Below are positions 42,547 to 50,387 of a stretch of DNA of 61,404 nucleotides, in pieces; position 1 is the first letter of the stretch; each line of letters opens with the position of its first letter. The stretch is from RGIG995 sp045543655. Lineage in GTDB: Bacteria; Bacillota; Clostridia; Oscillospirales; UBA644. The position numbers and the translations under genes were made by a program. The DNA lies in contig JAZPXN010000032.1 of NCBI GenBank assembly GCA_045543655.1, positions 1 to 61,404 on the forward strand. The letters are read 5' to 3'. Below the pieces are notes generated by a model. The model was not told where the DNA came from. It worked only from the letters and a program-made list of their open reading frames with translations, and searched no databases.

Positions 42547-42663
42547 TACCCTTTTTCCATTTTTTTTGCGGAAAATCAAGATTTTTTCGCTCTTTTCCTT
42601 CCGTTTTTCCCGGAGAATCGAAAAAAATGGGGAACAGGGCTTGACAAACGCTCTTTTTTCGTG

Positions 42664-42701
42664 TAAAAAACAGCGGGATATCTACCACGGCAGGTATCCC
42701 G
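42664..42701 (-). terminator. Terminator of the isoleucine-type T-box unit
   Basis: CGGGATACCT / AGATATCCCG arms followed on the minus strand by CTGTTTTTT, 26 bases after the TIM-barrel gene and just before the next promoter. Confidence 0.8.
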
Positions 42702-42726
42702 TTTCGTTTTGTACCAAACCGTTGGT

Positions 42727-43677
42727 TTATTCCTCGAAAAGTCCGTAGGTCTCCAGCATAAATCTGCCGATCTCATAAAGAGACGCCGTAACCGACTTCC
42801 ATACCGAAAGAGGAACCATCTCCAGCGTGCGGACCACCTCACCGTTGTAACGGAACTCGGGGGAATTCCGCAACGGCGCGGGGGTATTGGATTCAAAGTT
42901 GAAGGTGCCGCGATAATTTGCATCCTTCAACCCCTGAAGAACCGCATCCCAGTTGACGGTGGAATAGCCCGACGAATAGGGCATCATATGCATATCCACC
43001 CGCTTGCGTGGATTGGGGTCGGGGAAGAATCCCACGTTCTCGTGGGCGTGGATCGCCACCAGACGGTCGCCCAAAGTCTGAAGGGAATCGTAGGGCGATC
43101 CGTTGGCGTGGAGATATTCAAAATGGTTGGCATGCCCGATATCCCAGCAGGCGGCAAAGGCGGGATGATCGATGCGCTCGATCATCTCCACCAGATCTGA
43201 CGCCGACCACAGGAAATAAGGATCCATGTAATGACCGATGTTCTCAACCAGAATCGTCACCCCCGTCTCCTCCGCCACGGGAATCAGAGAGCGGTAGAAG
43301 GCAACGTTATTCTCAAAGAATTCCTCTCGCGTGTTTCCGCTCCGCGCACCGGGGTGCACCACCGTGTTGGAAAAGCCCGCCCCTTGGCAGAAGCGAAGCG
43401 CGTTCTCCGCCGATGCTTTTGCGGGAGCGAAGGAGGCTTCGTCCCGAAAGGGATTGGGCATGGGAGCGTGGGTCTGGGTCACGGTCAGATCGCAGGAATC
43501 CAGAAGCTCCCTCCAGAAGACGCCCGCCTTGGCAGGGTCGTCCCCCATCATAGCGGCGCCGATCTCAAAATCCACGCAACGAAAGCCGGTTTCCCGAAAG
43601 ACGCGGTACACATCCCGGGGATCCGCCCCGTCCTTCAGATAAGGGGCCACGGTACTGCTCGAAAGAGATAGCTTCAT
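42727..43677 (-). CDS. Sugar-phosphate isomerase/epimerase-type TIM barrel
   Basis: A 316-residue xylose-isomerase-like TIM barrel: MKLSLSSSTVAPYLKDG, RCVDFEIGAA, VTQTHAPMPNPF, SNTVVHPGARSGN, VTILVENIGHYMDP (Glu ligand), AACWDIGHANHFEY (Asp and His ligands), VAIHAHENVGF and GTFNFESNTP (last Glu). All metal-ligand positions look intact. It follows the isoleucine-type acyl-CoA synthetase by 40 bases and shares its T-box. The long fusion at 31486-33993 joins the same two domain types in one chain, so the association is probably functional. Substrate unknown. Confidence 0.85.
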   Translation of the reverse strand: MKLSLSSSTVAPYLKDGADPRDVYRVFRETGFRCVDFEIGAAMMGDDPAKAGVFWRELLDSCDLTVTQTHAPMPNPFRDEASFAPAKASAENALRFCQGAGFSNTVVHPGARSGNTREEFFENNVAFYRSLIPVAEETGVTILVENIGHYMDPYFLWSASDLVEMIERIDHPAFAACWDIGHANHFEYLHANGSPYDSLQTLGDRLVAIHAHENVGFFPDPNPRKRVDMHMMPYSSGYSTVNWDAVLQGLKDANYRGTFNFESNTPAPLRNSPEFRYNGEVVRTLEMVPLSVWKSVTASLYEIGRFMLETYGLFEE

Positions 43678-43717
43678 GATACAGCCTCTATTCTAAAATT
43701 GTTCTTTTGTTTTAAAA

Positions 43718-45985
43718 TCACAGTTTGTTGCGCTGGATCTTTCCGCTGATGGTCTTGGGCAACTCGTCCCGGAAGACCACGATACGGGGATACTTGTAGG
43801 GCGCGGTATGCTGCTTGACGTAGTTCTGAATTTCCTTCTTCAGCTCGTCGGTCGGCTCGGTGCCCTTGGTCAGTACGATGGAGGCCTTGACCACCTGCCC
43901 CCGAACCTCGTCGGGTGCTGCAGAGACGCCGCATTCCAGAACGTAAGGCAGCTCCATGATGACGCTTTCGATCTCAAAGGGCCCGATGCGGTAGCCGGAG
44001 GATTTGATCACGTCGTCCACCCGGCCTACGTACCAGAAGAAGCCGTCCTCGTCCCGCCAGGCGGTGTCACCGGTGTGATAAAGCCCGTCGTGCCAGGCTT
44101 CTTTGGTCTTTTCTTCGTCCAGATAATATTCCCGGAACAGGCCGCAGGGAACGGTCTTGTCGGTGTGGATAACGATCTCTCCTACCTCGCCGGTGGCAAC
44201 GCTGTTGCCGTCGGGATCCACGATATCCAGATCAAACTGGGGCGACGCCTTGCCCATAGAACCGATCTTGGGAACGGTGCCGAAGAGATTCGCGATGGCA
44301 AGGGTGGTCTCGGTCTGACCGAAGCCTTCCATGATCTCAAGGCCGGTGGCTTCTTTAAATTTCTTGAATACCTCGGGGTTCAGAGCCTCTCCGGCGGTGG
44401 TCATATGATGGATGGACGAAAGGTCGTATTTGGAAAGATCGCCCCGGATCAGCATCCGAAGCATGGTGGGAGGAGCACAGAAGGTGGTGATGTTGTACTT
44501 GGCAAACATTGGCAGAATGTCGTTTTCATCAAAGCGATCAAAGTCGTAGACGAAAACGGCTCCCTCGCAGAGCCATTGGCCGTACAGCTTGCCCCAAAGA
44601 GATTTGCCCCAGCCCGTGTCGGAGATGGTAAGATGCAGGCCGTCCCGCTCACAGCAATGCCAATATTTGGCGGTAACGAAGTGCCCCAGAGCGTAGGTAT
44701 GCTTATGGGCGGCCATCTTGGGATTGCCGGTGGTGCCGGAGGTAAAGAACATCAGCGCCGTTTCGTCCCCGGCGGAAGCGTCGTCGGGACGGACGTATTT
44801 CCGGGAGAAAAGCTTGAATTCTTCGTCGAAATTACGCCAGCCCTCCTTGGTTCCGCCCACCAGAATCTTGGTGGTGACCTGAGGACAGTTCTGCGCGGCG
44901 GCGGCCGCAATATCGGCCACGTCTCCGTCGGCGGTGCAGACGATGGCGGAAACCCCGGCGGCGTTGTAGCGGTATTCGAAATCGTGCTGCTTCAGCTGAT
45001 TGGTCGCAGGAATGGCCACGGCCCCCAGTTTATGAAGAGCCACCATGGAAAACCAGAACTGGTAATGCCGCTTCAGCACCAGCATAACCTTGTCGCCCCG
45101 CTTGATGCCCAGAGAAGTGAAATAATTGGCGCACTGATTGGAATATTGCTTGATGTCCTTGAAGGTAAACCGACGCTCATTGCGGTTCACGTCCAGATGA
45201 AGCATGGCAAGCTTATCGGGGTAACGCTCGGCAATGCCGTCCACGATATCGAAGCCGAAGTTAAAGGAATCCGTATTTTTGAAGGAAATGCTCTTCAAAG
45301 CACCCCGTTCGTCTTCTTCGGTCTCCACGAATTTTTCGCAGACCAGAGGCTCGGAGGCTTTGGCCTTGACGATGCTTTCCCGGACGGTCTCTTCCTTGAC
45401 GGCCTCTCCGGGCAGAACGACGGCGCAGAAGACGCAATCTTCCCCGTCCACGGCAATCATCCCGTGGGGAGTGGAGGAATTGTAGTAGATGCTATCCCCT
45501 TCGCACAGTACTTCGGTGTGGTTGCCGATCTGTACCTTCAGCTTGCCGCTGACCACCAGGTCGAATTCCTGACCGGAGTGGGTGGCAAGGTGGATGGGCT
45601 TATTCTGTTGGGCGGGATCAAATTCGTAGCGGACCCAGTAAGGCTCCGCGATCTTTTTGCGGAACATGGGAGCCAGGTTCTGAATGGTGATGCCGTCCTC
45701 CTTGGCAGTCTCCTGCCCCTGTCCCTTGCGGGTGACGGTATAGGAAGAAAGGTTGGCGGACTGTCCTTCCAACAGATCGGAAATACCGATGTTGAAAACC
45801 AGAGAGCATTTGTGAATAAAGGAGAAGGGGAAGTCGGTCTCCCCTCTTTCATAGCGGACGTACTCCTCCAGGGAAACCTCGGTCTTTTCAGCCATGGCCT
45901 CCACGGAGATCCCGGAGATCTCGCGCATTTCCCGGATCCGGGCGGCGACCTCCAGAAGCTTAACGGTTTCAACGTTGTTGGACAT
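43718..45985 (-). CDS. XRE-HTH + cupin + acyl-CoA synthetase fusion, isoleucine T-box controlled
   Basis: A 755-residue paralogue of the 39900-42188 protein with the same order: XRE HTH (RIREMREISGISVEAMAEKTEVSLEEYVRYERGE, about residues 16-50), cupin (THSGQEFDLVVSGKLKVQIG and GDSIYYNSSTPHGMIAVD, about 130-190) and ANL synthetase (FFTSGTTGNPKMAAH, MTTAGEALNPEVF, EGFGQTETTLA, YHTGDTAWRDEDGFFWYVGR, TISGKIQRNKL). Long identical blocks, for example ATNQL, KRHYQFWF and SSGYRIGPFEIESVIMEL, point to a duplication; the acid-binding region differs (KQHDFEYRYNAAG versus QEHDFEYRFRCAG), as expected for different branched acids. ATG 45985 follows AGGAGGT. It is preceded by its own T-box. Confidence 0.9.
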   Translation of the reverse strand: MSNNVETVKLLEVAARIREMREISGISVEAMAEKTEVSLEEYVRYERGETDFPFSFIHKCSLVFNIGISDLLEGQSANLSSYTVTRKGQGQETAKEDGITIQNLAPMFRKKIAEPYWVRYEFDPAQQNKPIHLATHSGQEFDLVVSGKLKVQIGNHTEVLCEGDSIYYNSSTPHGMIAVDGEDCVFCAVVLPGEAVKEETVRESIVKAKASEPLVCEKFVETEEDERGALKSISFKNTDSFNFGFDIVDGIAERYPDKLAMLHLDVNRNERRFTFKDIKQYSNQCANYFTSLGIKRGDKVMLVLKRHYQFWFSMVALHKLGAVAIPATNQLKQHDFEYRYNAAGVSAIVCTADGDVADIAAAAAQNCPQVTTKILVGGTKEGWRNFDEEFKLFSRKYVRPDDASAGDETALMFFTSGTTGNPKMAAHKHTYALGHFVTAKYWHCCERDGLHLTISDTGWGKSLWGKLYGQWLCEGAVFVYDFDRFDENDILPMFAKYNITTFCAPPTMLRMLIRGDLSKYDLSSIHHMTTAGEALNPEVFKKFKEATGLEIMEGFGQTETTLAIANLFGTVPKIGSMGKASPQFDLDIVDPDGNSVATGEVGEIVIHTDKTVPCGLFREYYLDEEKTKEAWHDGLYHTGDTAWRDEDGFFWYVGRVDDVIKSSGYRIGPFEIESVIMELPYVLECGVSAAPDEVRGQVVKASIVLTKGTEPTDELKKEIQNYVKQHTAPYKYPRIVVFRDELPKTISGKIQRNKL

Positions 45986-46063
45986 AGTTTTTTACCTCCT
46001 GACAGTATTTTTCGGTGAACGCGCGTTTTTTTGTTGGAGGGAGGGATTGCCGGTTCACCGTAT

Positions 46064-46350
46064 AAAAAAACAAACCCGTCCCAAAGAAAAAACTTTGAGA
46101 CGGGTGACAATATACTGACACTCGCGGTACCACTCAAATTGCGAAAGAAACCCTTCGCCACTCTTGGGATCCAACAATCCCTATGCCTTGACGCAGCAAT
46201 CACGGGAGACGCCTACTTTCCGGATCAAAAACCGAGGTTCGGATCTCCGGCTCGGAGGTGATGGGTTACAAGGAGACTCGCTTCCGGCTCGCACCAACCG
46301 CCGGCTCTCTCAGAGCGAGGGACTCCAAACCGTCCTCGTCATAGCCTATG
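46064..46350 (-). ncRNA. T-box leader, specifier read as AUC (isoleucine)
   Basis: The minus-strand leader has GGTTGGTGCGAGCC in stem I, the T-box sequence GAGTGGTACCGCGAG (46120-46134) and a terminator CCCGTCTCAAAG / CTTTGGGACGGG (46075-46104) followed by TTTGTTTTTTT. Aligning it with the first leader puts AUC (46262-46260), followed by A, at the specifier position, between helices GGTT/AACC above and GAGG/CCTC below. This predicts induction when tRNA-Ile is uncharged. The controlled genes are the second synthetase fusion and the TIM-barrel protein. Confidence 0.88.
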
Positions 46351-46355
46351 GGGGT

Positions 46356-46384
46356 ATTATAGCACATCGCATTCCCTTTGTCAA
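46356..46384 (-). promoter_or_regulatory. Promoter of the isoleucine-type T-box unit
   Basis: Minus-strand TTGACA (46384-46379), 17-base spacer, TATAAT (46361-46356). Confidence 0.85.
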
Positions 46385-46482
46385 GGGGGAAAATGAAAAT
46401 ATTTTGTGTCTTTTTCCATATATTCGGCCTTTTTCCCGTTTATGCATCATAATTATGCAATGACTCTTTTACAAAAAAACTA

Positions 46483-46511
46483 TAGACAAACGAAGCAAAG
46501 TATGGTATAAT
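46483..46511 (+). promoter_or_regulatory. Promoter of the DUF362-mntP unit
   Basis: TAGACA (46483-46488), 17-base spacer, TATAAT (46506-46511), 31 bases before the start codon. Confidence 0.75.
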
Positions 46512-46542
46512 AATAGAATATCAACCAACAAGGAGCGATCCT

Positions 46543-47691
46543 ATGAAAGTATCCGTAGTTCCCTGCAGCAGCTACGACCCGGCCGAAGCCCTGTCGGCGC
46601 TGGAGCAAGCCCTTGCCCCCTTGGGCGGTCTGGATTGGGTCAAAGAAGGAATGACCGTGGCGGTAAAGGCCAATCTGGTCACCTTTCTGAAGCCCGAAGC
46701 GGCGGCCACAACCCACCCCGTCCTGCTCTGCGCACTGGTAAAGCTTTTGCGGGCGAAGGGAGCCAGAGTCATTGTGGGAGACAGCCCCGGCGGACTCTAT
46801 ACGAAGGTCTATCTGGATCGCATCTACGCCGCCACCGGCATGAAGGCGGTGGAAGAGGCGGGCGGGGAGCTGAACCGGAATTTTGAGATCGCGGAAGCCC
46901 GTTTTCCCGAAGCAAAAGAGGCGAAATCCTTCTCCTACACCGCCTGGCTGGACGAAGCCGACGCCATCGTCGACTTCTGCAAGCTGAAGACCCACGGCAT
47001 GATGGCCATGAGCGGAGCGGCGAAAAATATGTTCGGCGTCATCCCCGGAACGGCCAAGCCGGAATACCATTACCGCTATCCCGACCCCGACCGCTTTGCG
47101 GATATGATCGTGGATCTGAACGATTATTTTAAGCCCCTTCTGTCCATCACCGACGGCGTCGTGGGCATGGAGGGCAACGGCCCTACTGCAGGAACACCTC
47201 GGAAGATCGGCGTGATCATCGCCTCGGATTCGCCCCACGCCGCAGATCTGATCGGCGCTTCGGTCATCGGCCTTACGGCCAAGGACGTGCCCACCCTCAC
47301 GGCCGCCGTCCGGCGGGGATATCTGCCGGAAGATCCGGAGGAACTGGAGGTCTCCGGCGATTGGAGGCCCTTCGTCGTATCGGATTATCACCGGGTGGAA
47401 ACCACCCACAGCCTGCGGTTCAACAAGGATTCCCATACCTTTTTCGGACGCATTTCCTCGGCTTTTATCGACAAAGCCCTGGCCTCCCGGCCGGTGCTGA
47501 AGCCCGACGAATGCGTGGGGTGCAAGGAATGCTATAAGATCTGCCCCGCCAAGGCCATCGAAATGGTGGACAAAAAGCCGGTCATCAACCGCAAGGCCTG
47601 CATCAAGTGCTTCTGCTGTCAGGAATTCTGCCCCAAGGGCGCCCTGAAGGTGAAGCGCACGTGGATCGCAAAATTATTGGTCAAAGAATAA
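46543..47691 (+). CDS. DUF362 protein with C-terminal 2x[4Fe-4S] ferredoxin domain
   Basis: A 382-residue protein. Residues 1 to about 310 are the DUF362 domain (VKEGMTVAVKANLVTFLKPE, ARVIVGDSPGGLYTKVYLDRIYAATGM, VDFCKLKTHGMMAMSGAAKNMFGVIPG, LLSITDGVVGMEGNGPTAGTPRKIG). The C-terminus has two ferredoxin motifs, CVGCKECYKICPAKAI and CIKCFCCQEFCPKGAL. It is cytoplasmic and redox-active by its clusters; its chemistry is not established in general. GGAG ribosome site. It precedes mntP by 24 bases. Confidence 0.88.
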   Translation: MKVSVVPCSSYDPAEALSALEQALAPLGGLDWVKEGMTVAVKANLVTFLKPEAAATTHPVLLCALVKLLRAKGARVIVGDSPGGLYTKVYLDRIYAATGMKAVEEAGGELNRNFEIAEARFPEAKEAKSFSYTAWLDEADAIVDFCKLKTHGMMAMSGAAKNMFGVIPGTAKPEYHYRYPDPDRFADMIVDLNDYFKPLLSITDGVVGMEGNGPTAGTPRKIGVIIASDSPHAADLIGASVIGLTAKDVPTLTAAVRRGYLPEDPEELEVSGDWRPFVVSDYHRVETTHSLRFNKDSHTFFGRISSAFIDKALASRPVLKPDECVGCKECYKICPAKAIEMVDKKPVINRKACIKCFCCQEFCPKGALKVKRTWIAKLLVKE

Positions 47692-47715
47692 CGTTACAAT
47701 ATAAGGAACGAAACG

Positions 47716-48291
47716 ATGGAATTGATTCAGGTATTTTTATTGGCCCTCGGCCTTTCCATGGATGCCTTCGCCGTGTCGGTCTCCAACGGCATCTGCTATC
47801 ACAAGGAGAAGAAAAAGCTGGTACTCTCCGCCGTCAGCTTCGGAGTATTCCAGGCCCTGATGCCCCTTCTGGGCTATCTGGCCGGCGCCGCCTTCAGCAA
47901 ATACGTGGAGGTGGTGGATCATTGGATCGCCCTGGTTCTTCTGGGCTTTCTGGGCGGCAAAATGCTGGTGGAGGCCATCAAAAACCTGCGCCACCCGGAA
48001 TTTGCCTGCGACGTCTCCCCCTTTACCTATCAGCTGATCTTCACCCAATCGATCGCCACCTCCATCGACGCTTTGGCCGCCGGCGTCACCCTGGCCGTGG
48101 CCTTCCCCCACACCAACCCCTACTTCGCCGTCGCCCTCGTGGGCGTGATCACCGCCCTGTGCTGCCTTTTCGGCGCCTTTGCCGGCAAAAAATTCGGCGC
48201 CATGATGAAGGACAAAGCCGCCCTCCTCGGCGGCCTCATCTTAATCGCCATCGGCGTCAAAATCTTCGTGGAGCATATGTTCTTTTCTTGA
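47716..48291 (+). CDS. mntP: Manganese efflux pump MntP
   Basis: A 191-residue, six-helix membrane protein of the MntP/YebN family: LALGLSMDAFAVSVSNGIC (first conserved Asp motif), GVFQALMPLLGYLAG, and FTQSIATSIDALAAGVTLAVAF (second Asp motif), GKKFG and GGLILIAIGVKIFVEH. It exports Mn2+ across the membrane. No yybP-ykoY manganese riboswitch is visible upstream; the gene shares a promoter with the DUF362 gene. Confidence 0.93.
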   Translation: MELIQVFLLALGLSMDAFAVSVSNGICYHKEKKKLVLSAVSFGVFQALMPLLGYLAGAAFSKYVEVVDHWIALVLLGFLGGKMLVEAIKNLRHPEFACDVSPFTYQLIFTQSIATSIDALAAGVTLAVAFPHTNPYFAVALVGVITALCCLFGAFAGKKFGAMMKDKAALLGGLILIAIGVKIFVEHMFFS

Positions 48292-48313
48292 TCCAATCAT
48301 AATCCAATAAAAT

Positions 48314-48343
48314 CCAGAGGAGATGCATTTGCATCTCCTCTGG
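48314..48343. terminator. Bidirectional terminator between mntP and the peptidase gene
   Basis: CCAGAGGAGATGCA and TGCATCTCCTCTGG with a 2-base loop, flanked by T-rich sequence on both strands (GTTTATATT, ATTTTATT). Confidence 0.8.
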
Positions 48344-48372
48344 GTTTATATTAAAATTCCAAGAAAATTCTA

Positions 48373-49269
48373 CTATTCGATTGCAATCTCCTCGTCAGAA
48401 TTGATTTCAATCGACCGTCCAACGTAACCGCAACGGTCGCAAATCCCGGTGGAAGGGTCACTCATATGGTAGGTATGGGGCTCGTATACGATGCTGTACT
48501 GCCCACCGGAACAATGATGGCACACGCCCTTATGAGAAGTAGCGTTATACTGCTGCCACCAATATTCGTGATATTCCGTTTTGGGACCGCCACAACCAAC
48601 GCAAAACCGTCCCCAGTCGTTGTAAGACCAGGAATGAGAGGTGTGAAGCCCGGTCGCCACGTTAAAGCCCATAACGTCATAACTTGTAGGCGCTGTCACA
48701 TCCCCCGTATTCTGATGATACATCAATGCCTCCGTAAAGGTCGGAAGATCAAGCAGTCCGAATACGTGACCGATTTCGTGTGCGGCAATATGATCTCTGA
48801 AAGCGCTCTGTCGATTTTCATTGATTACAATCTCCCACTGTGAATAATGCCCATTCCCGGTTCCAGAGGAGCTAATAGGTCGAGCAAACGCATATGCATT
48901 CGACCCTGAAGGATGTGCCCCTATACTTACTAGAATATTTGCATTGGTGGAAGTCGTTTCCGTCAAATTAGCCTGTGAATAATTCTCCCATAGGGCAACC
49001 CCACCATTAAACCTGTTTCGACAAAAATCCGTAACAGTTCCATCAAAATAGTACGTGGCATTGTTTGTTCCCAAATGCGAGGATTCACAAAAATACCACC
49101 CCACCTTAACAGGTGTCCCAGCAATCGCCTCTCCGCCCACAATAACACGACCATATTCATCTGTCCAGCTGTTAAGTACCGAGCTGTGGGAAGTGGTATG
49201 TGCAAAAGATACGACGGAAAAAGCCAACAACAAAACCGCAGTTAAACTCAATATAAATATCTTTTTCAT
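48373..49269 (-). CDS. Secreted metzincin-like zinc peptidase with C-terminal Cys pairs
   Basis: A 298-residue exported protein. MKKIFILSLTAVLLLAFSVVSFAHT is a signal peptide. The zinc motif AAHEIGHVFGLLDLP (HExxHxxGxxD, residues about 180-194) and a nearby Met (EALMYHQN) or the later YDVMGFN for the Met-turn place it in the metzincin group (matrixin/snapalysin-like). The C-terminal ~70 residues have CVGCGG, CHHCSGG and CDRCGY pairs that probably bind zinc or form disulfides. It is the second gene behind a lipoprotein (4-base overlap). The region is visibly more AT-rich than its surroundings, which suggests recent acquisition. Confidence 0.8.
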   Translation of the reverse strand: MKKIFILSLTAVLLLAFSVVSFAHTTSHSSVLNSWTDEYGRVIVGGEAIAGTPVKVGWYFCESSHLGTNNATYYFDGTVTDFCRNRFNGGVALWENYSQANLTETTSTNANILVSIGAHPSGSNAYAFARPISSSGTGNGHYSQWEIVINENRQSAFRDHIAAHEIGHVFGLLDLPTFTEALMYHQNTGDVTAPTSYDVMGFNVATGLHTSHSWSYNDWGRFCVGCGGPKTEYHEYWWQQYNATSHKGVCHHCSGGQYSIVYEPHTYHMSDPSTGICDRCGYVGRSIEINSDEEIAIE

Positions 49270-49955
49270 TGTTTTAATTCCTCCATATATTGATTGACAT
49301 CATCAAGCAAATAAACATAGTTGTTCAATCGTCCCCCACCAAAAACCAACGGATCACTTTCATGCAACGCCCCCCATACTTTTTCAGCAAGAGTAGCATC
49401 ACAAGCAGTTATTGTTTCGGGGAAATATTCGTGAGCATAGCGACAAAGAACGTACTCCACATCTTCATATTCGAACAATTGAAAAACTGCACGCTCGTTC
49501 TCAAGTGTGTTAAATACAGTCTCTGAAAGGCCATAAGATTCTTCTGAAACCTTGAAACCAAGAAGAAAAACATCACCTACCTTATATAGCGGGAATCCTA
49601 CAATCGTCACGCGTGGGGTACCAAATTGCGAAAACAACAGCGTTTCCCCCTGATAATTGATATCGTTCTTATAGATTTTCTGAATTGAACCTCTAAATAT
49701 AGTACTCCCCGTATCGTTCTCCAGATAGTGAATAGCTTCCGTAGACTGAACTTCAACAATAGCGACAATATCCGAATTCTCAAAAATCTGATCCCAATTC
49801 ATAGGTCCGTCCGGATAATAAAGATCAACAATATTGCCTTCCGTTCCTACACGGTTATAATTATTCAAATCATCTTTCGGTTGCTGCGAAGAGCAACCGG
49901 ACAGGAGAAACAAAACCACAAGCAATACGGAAATAATGGAAAATCCTTTTTTCAT
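49266..49955 (-). CDS. Hypothetical lipoprotein paired with the metzincin-like peptidase
   Basis: A 229-residue lipoprotein: MKKGFSIISVLLVVLFLLSGCSS is a signal peptide with lipobox LSGC. The mature part (SDIVAIVEVQSTEAIHYL, GSIQKIYKND, LLFSQFGTPRV, YKVGDVFLLGFKV) looks like a small beta-barrel often seen in exported proteins of unknown role that measure or bind extracellular peptides; I do not recognise a named family. Its stop overlaps the peptidase start, so the two are made together; it could be an inhibitor, anchor or substrate partner of the peptidase. AAAGG ribosome site. Confidence 0.75.
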   Translation of the reverse strand: MKKGFSIISVLLVVLFLLSGCSSQQPKDDLNNYNRVGTEGNIVDLYYPDGPMNWDQIFENSDIVAIVEVQSTEAIHYLENDTGSTIFRGSIQKIYKNDINYQGETLLFSQFGTPRVTIVGFPLYKVGDVFLLGFKVSEESYGLSETVFNTLENERAVFQLFEYEDVEYVLCRYAHEYFPETITACDATLAEKVWGALHESDPLVFGGGRLNNYVYLLDDVNQYMEELKQ

Positions 49956-49982
49956 TTATATATCAACCTTTCATTGTGTAAT

Positions 49983-50027
49983 AAAAAAGCGCATAAACCG
50001 AGAGATTCTTCCCTGCGGCTTATGCGC
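49983..50027 (-). terminator. Attenuator-like terminator in the lipoprotein-peptidase leader
   Basis: GCGCATAA and TTATGCGC arms (49989-50027) with inner CCG/CGG pairs, followed on the minus strand by TTTTTT. It stands between the promoter (50151-50179) and the lipoprotein start at 49955, so most transcripts should stop here unless something allows read-through. Confidence 0.8.
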
Positions 50028-50118
50028 GTTGCGTGGAGATTTTTATTCGGTCGGACAATGGCAGAGTCCAAAAAGCAACGGGCAAAAACCGCGGTGATAA
50101 AATAGCGTACGTTTTCAC
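50020..50118 (-). CDS. Small leader ORF (32 codons) ending inside the attenuator stem
   Basis: A GTG start (50118) 9 bases after GGACGTGG/AAAGGACG-like sequence opens VKTYAILSPRFLPVAFWTLP and ends at TAA 50022-50020, which is part of the terminator stem. No resemblance to a known protein is claimed. Its position, between a consensus promoter and a terminator whose stem contains its stop codon, is that of a leader peptide. It could also be the mRNA of an independent small protein. Confidence 0.5.
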   Translation of the reverse strand: MKTYAILSPRFLPVAFWTLPLSDRIKISTQRA

Positions 50119-50150
50119 GAGAACCACGTCCTTTCCAGTATTCTACTCTT

Positions 50151-50179
50151 ATTATAGCATATGCGTATACGGATGTCAA
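50151..50179 (-). promoter_or_regulatory. Promoter of the leader-lipoprotein-peptidase unit
   Basis: Minus-strand TTGACA (50179-50174), 17-base spacer, TATAAT (50156-50151). Confidence 0.85.
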
Positions 50180-50242
50180 TACAAATTCTGAATTTCATCG
50201 AAATACACAAAACAAGAACGATCTTTTTATGCAACAATAACA

Positions 50243-50281
50243 AAACAAAGAGGATCTGCAGTTTGCAGATCCTCTTTTCTT
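50243..50281 (-). terminator. Terminator of the pgk-tpiA-gpmI operon
   Basis: AAAGAGGATCTGCA and TGCAGATCCTCTTT arms with a 3-base loop, followed on the minus strand by GTTTTGTT. A second AT-rich perfect hairpin (TTCTTCTTTCTTTTC, CGGA, and its complement) lies at about 50338-50371 just after gpmI. Confidence 0.75.
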
Positions 50282-50387
50282 ATCCGTATGGCTTCCGGTG
50301 CAAGAATTGCGCCGGATTTGGCTTTTCTTTCTTGGTTCTTCTTTCTTTTCTCCGGAAAAGAAAGAAGAATACCGTACTCCTCGCCTT

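Noticed and set aside
43808..46018. 736-residue plus-strand open frame (and a similar 654-residue one at 40257-42221)
   Set aside because: Both mirror the two synthetase genes on the opposite strand and show no protein-family features; their similarity to each other follows from the paralogy of the real genes.
46356..46384. Catabolic reading of the branched-chain cluster (amino-acid fermentation to branched fatty acids and ATP)
   Set aside because: Not excluded chemically, since all steps are reversible, but T-box control by uncharged Val/Ile tRNA would switch the genes on in starvation, which suits synthesis and not breakdown.
47692..47715. yybP-ykoY manganese riboswitch before mntP
   Set aside because: Only 24 bases separate mntP from the preceding gene and no riboswitch motif is visible there or ahead of the DUF362 gene.
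49952..50179. 75-residue minus-strand open frame
   Set aside because: It would include the -35 and -10 boxes and run through the terminator; the 32-codon ORF in another frame fits the transcript better.
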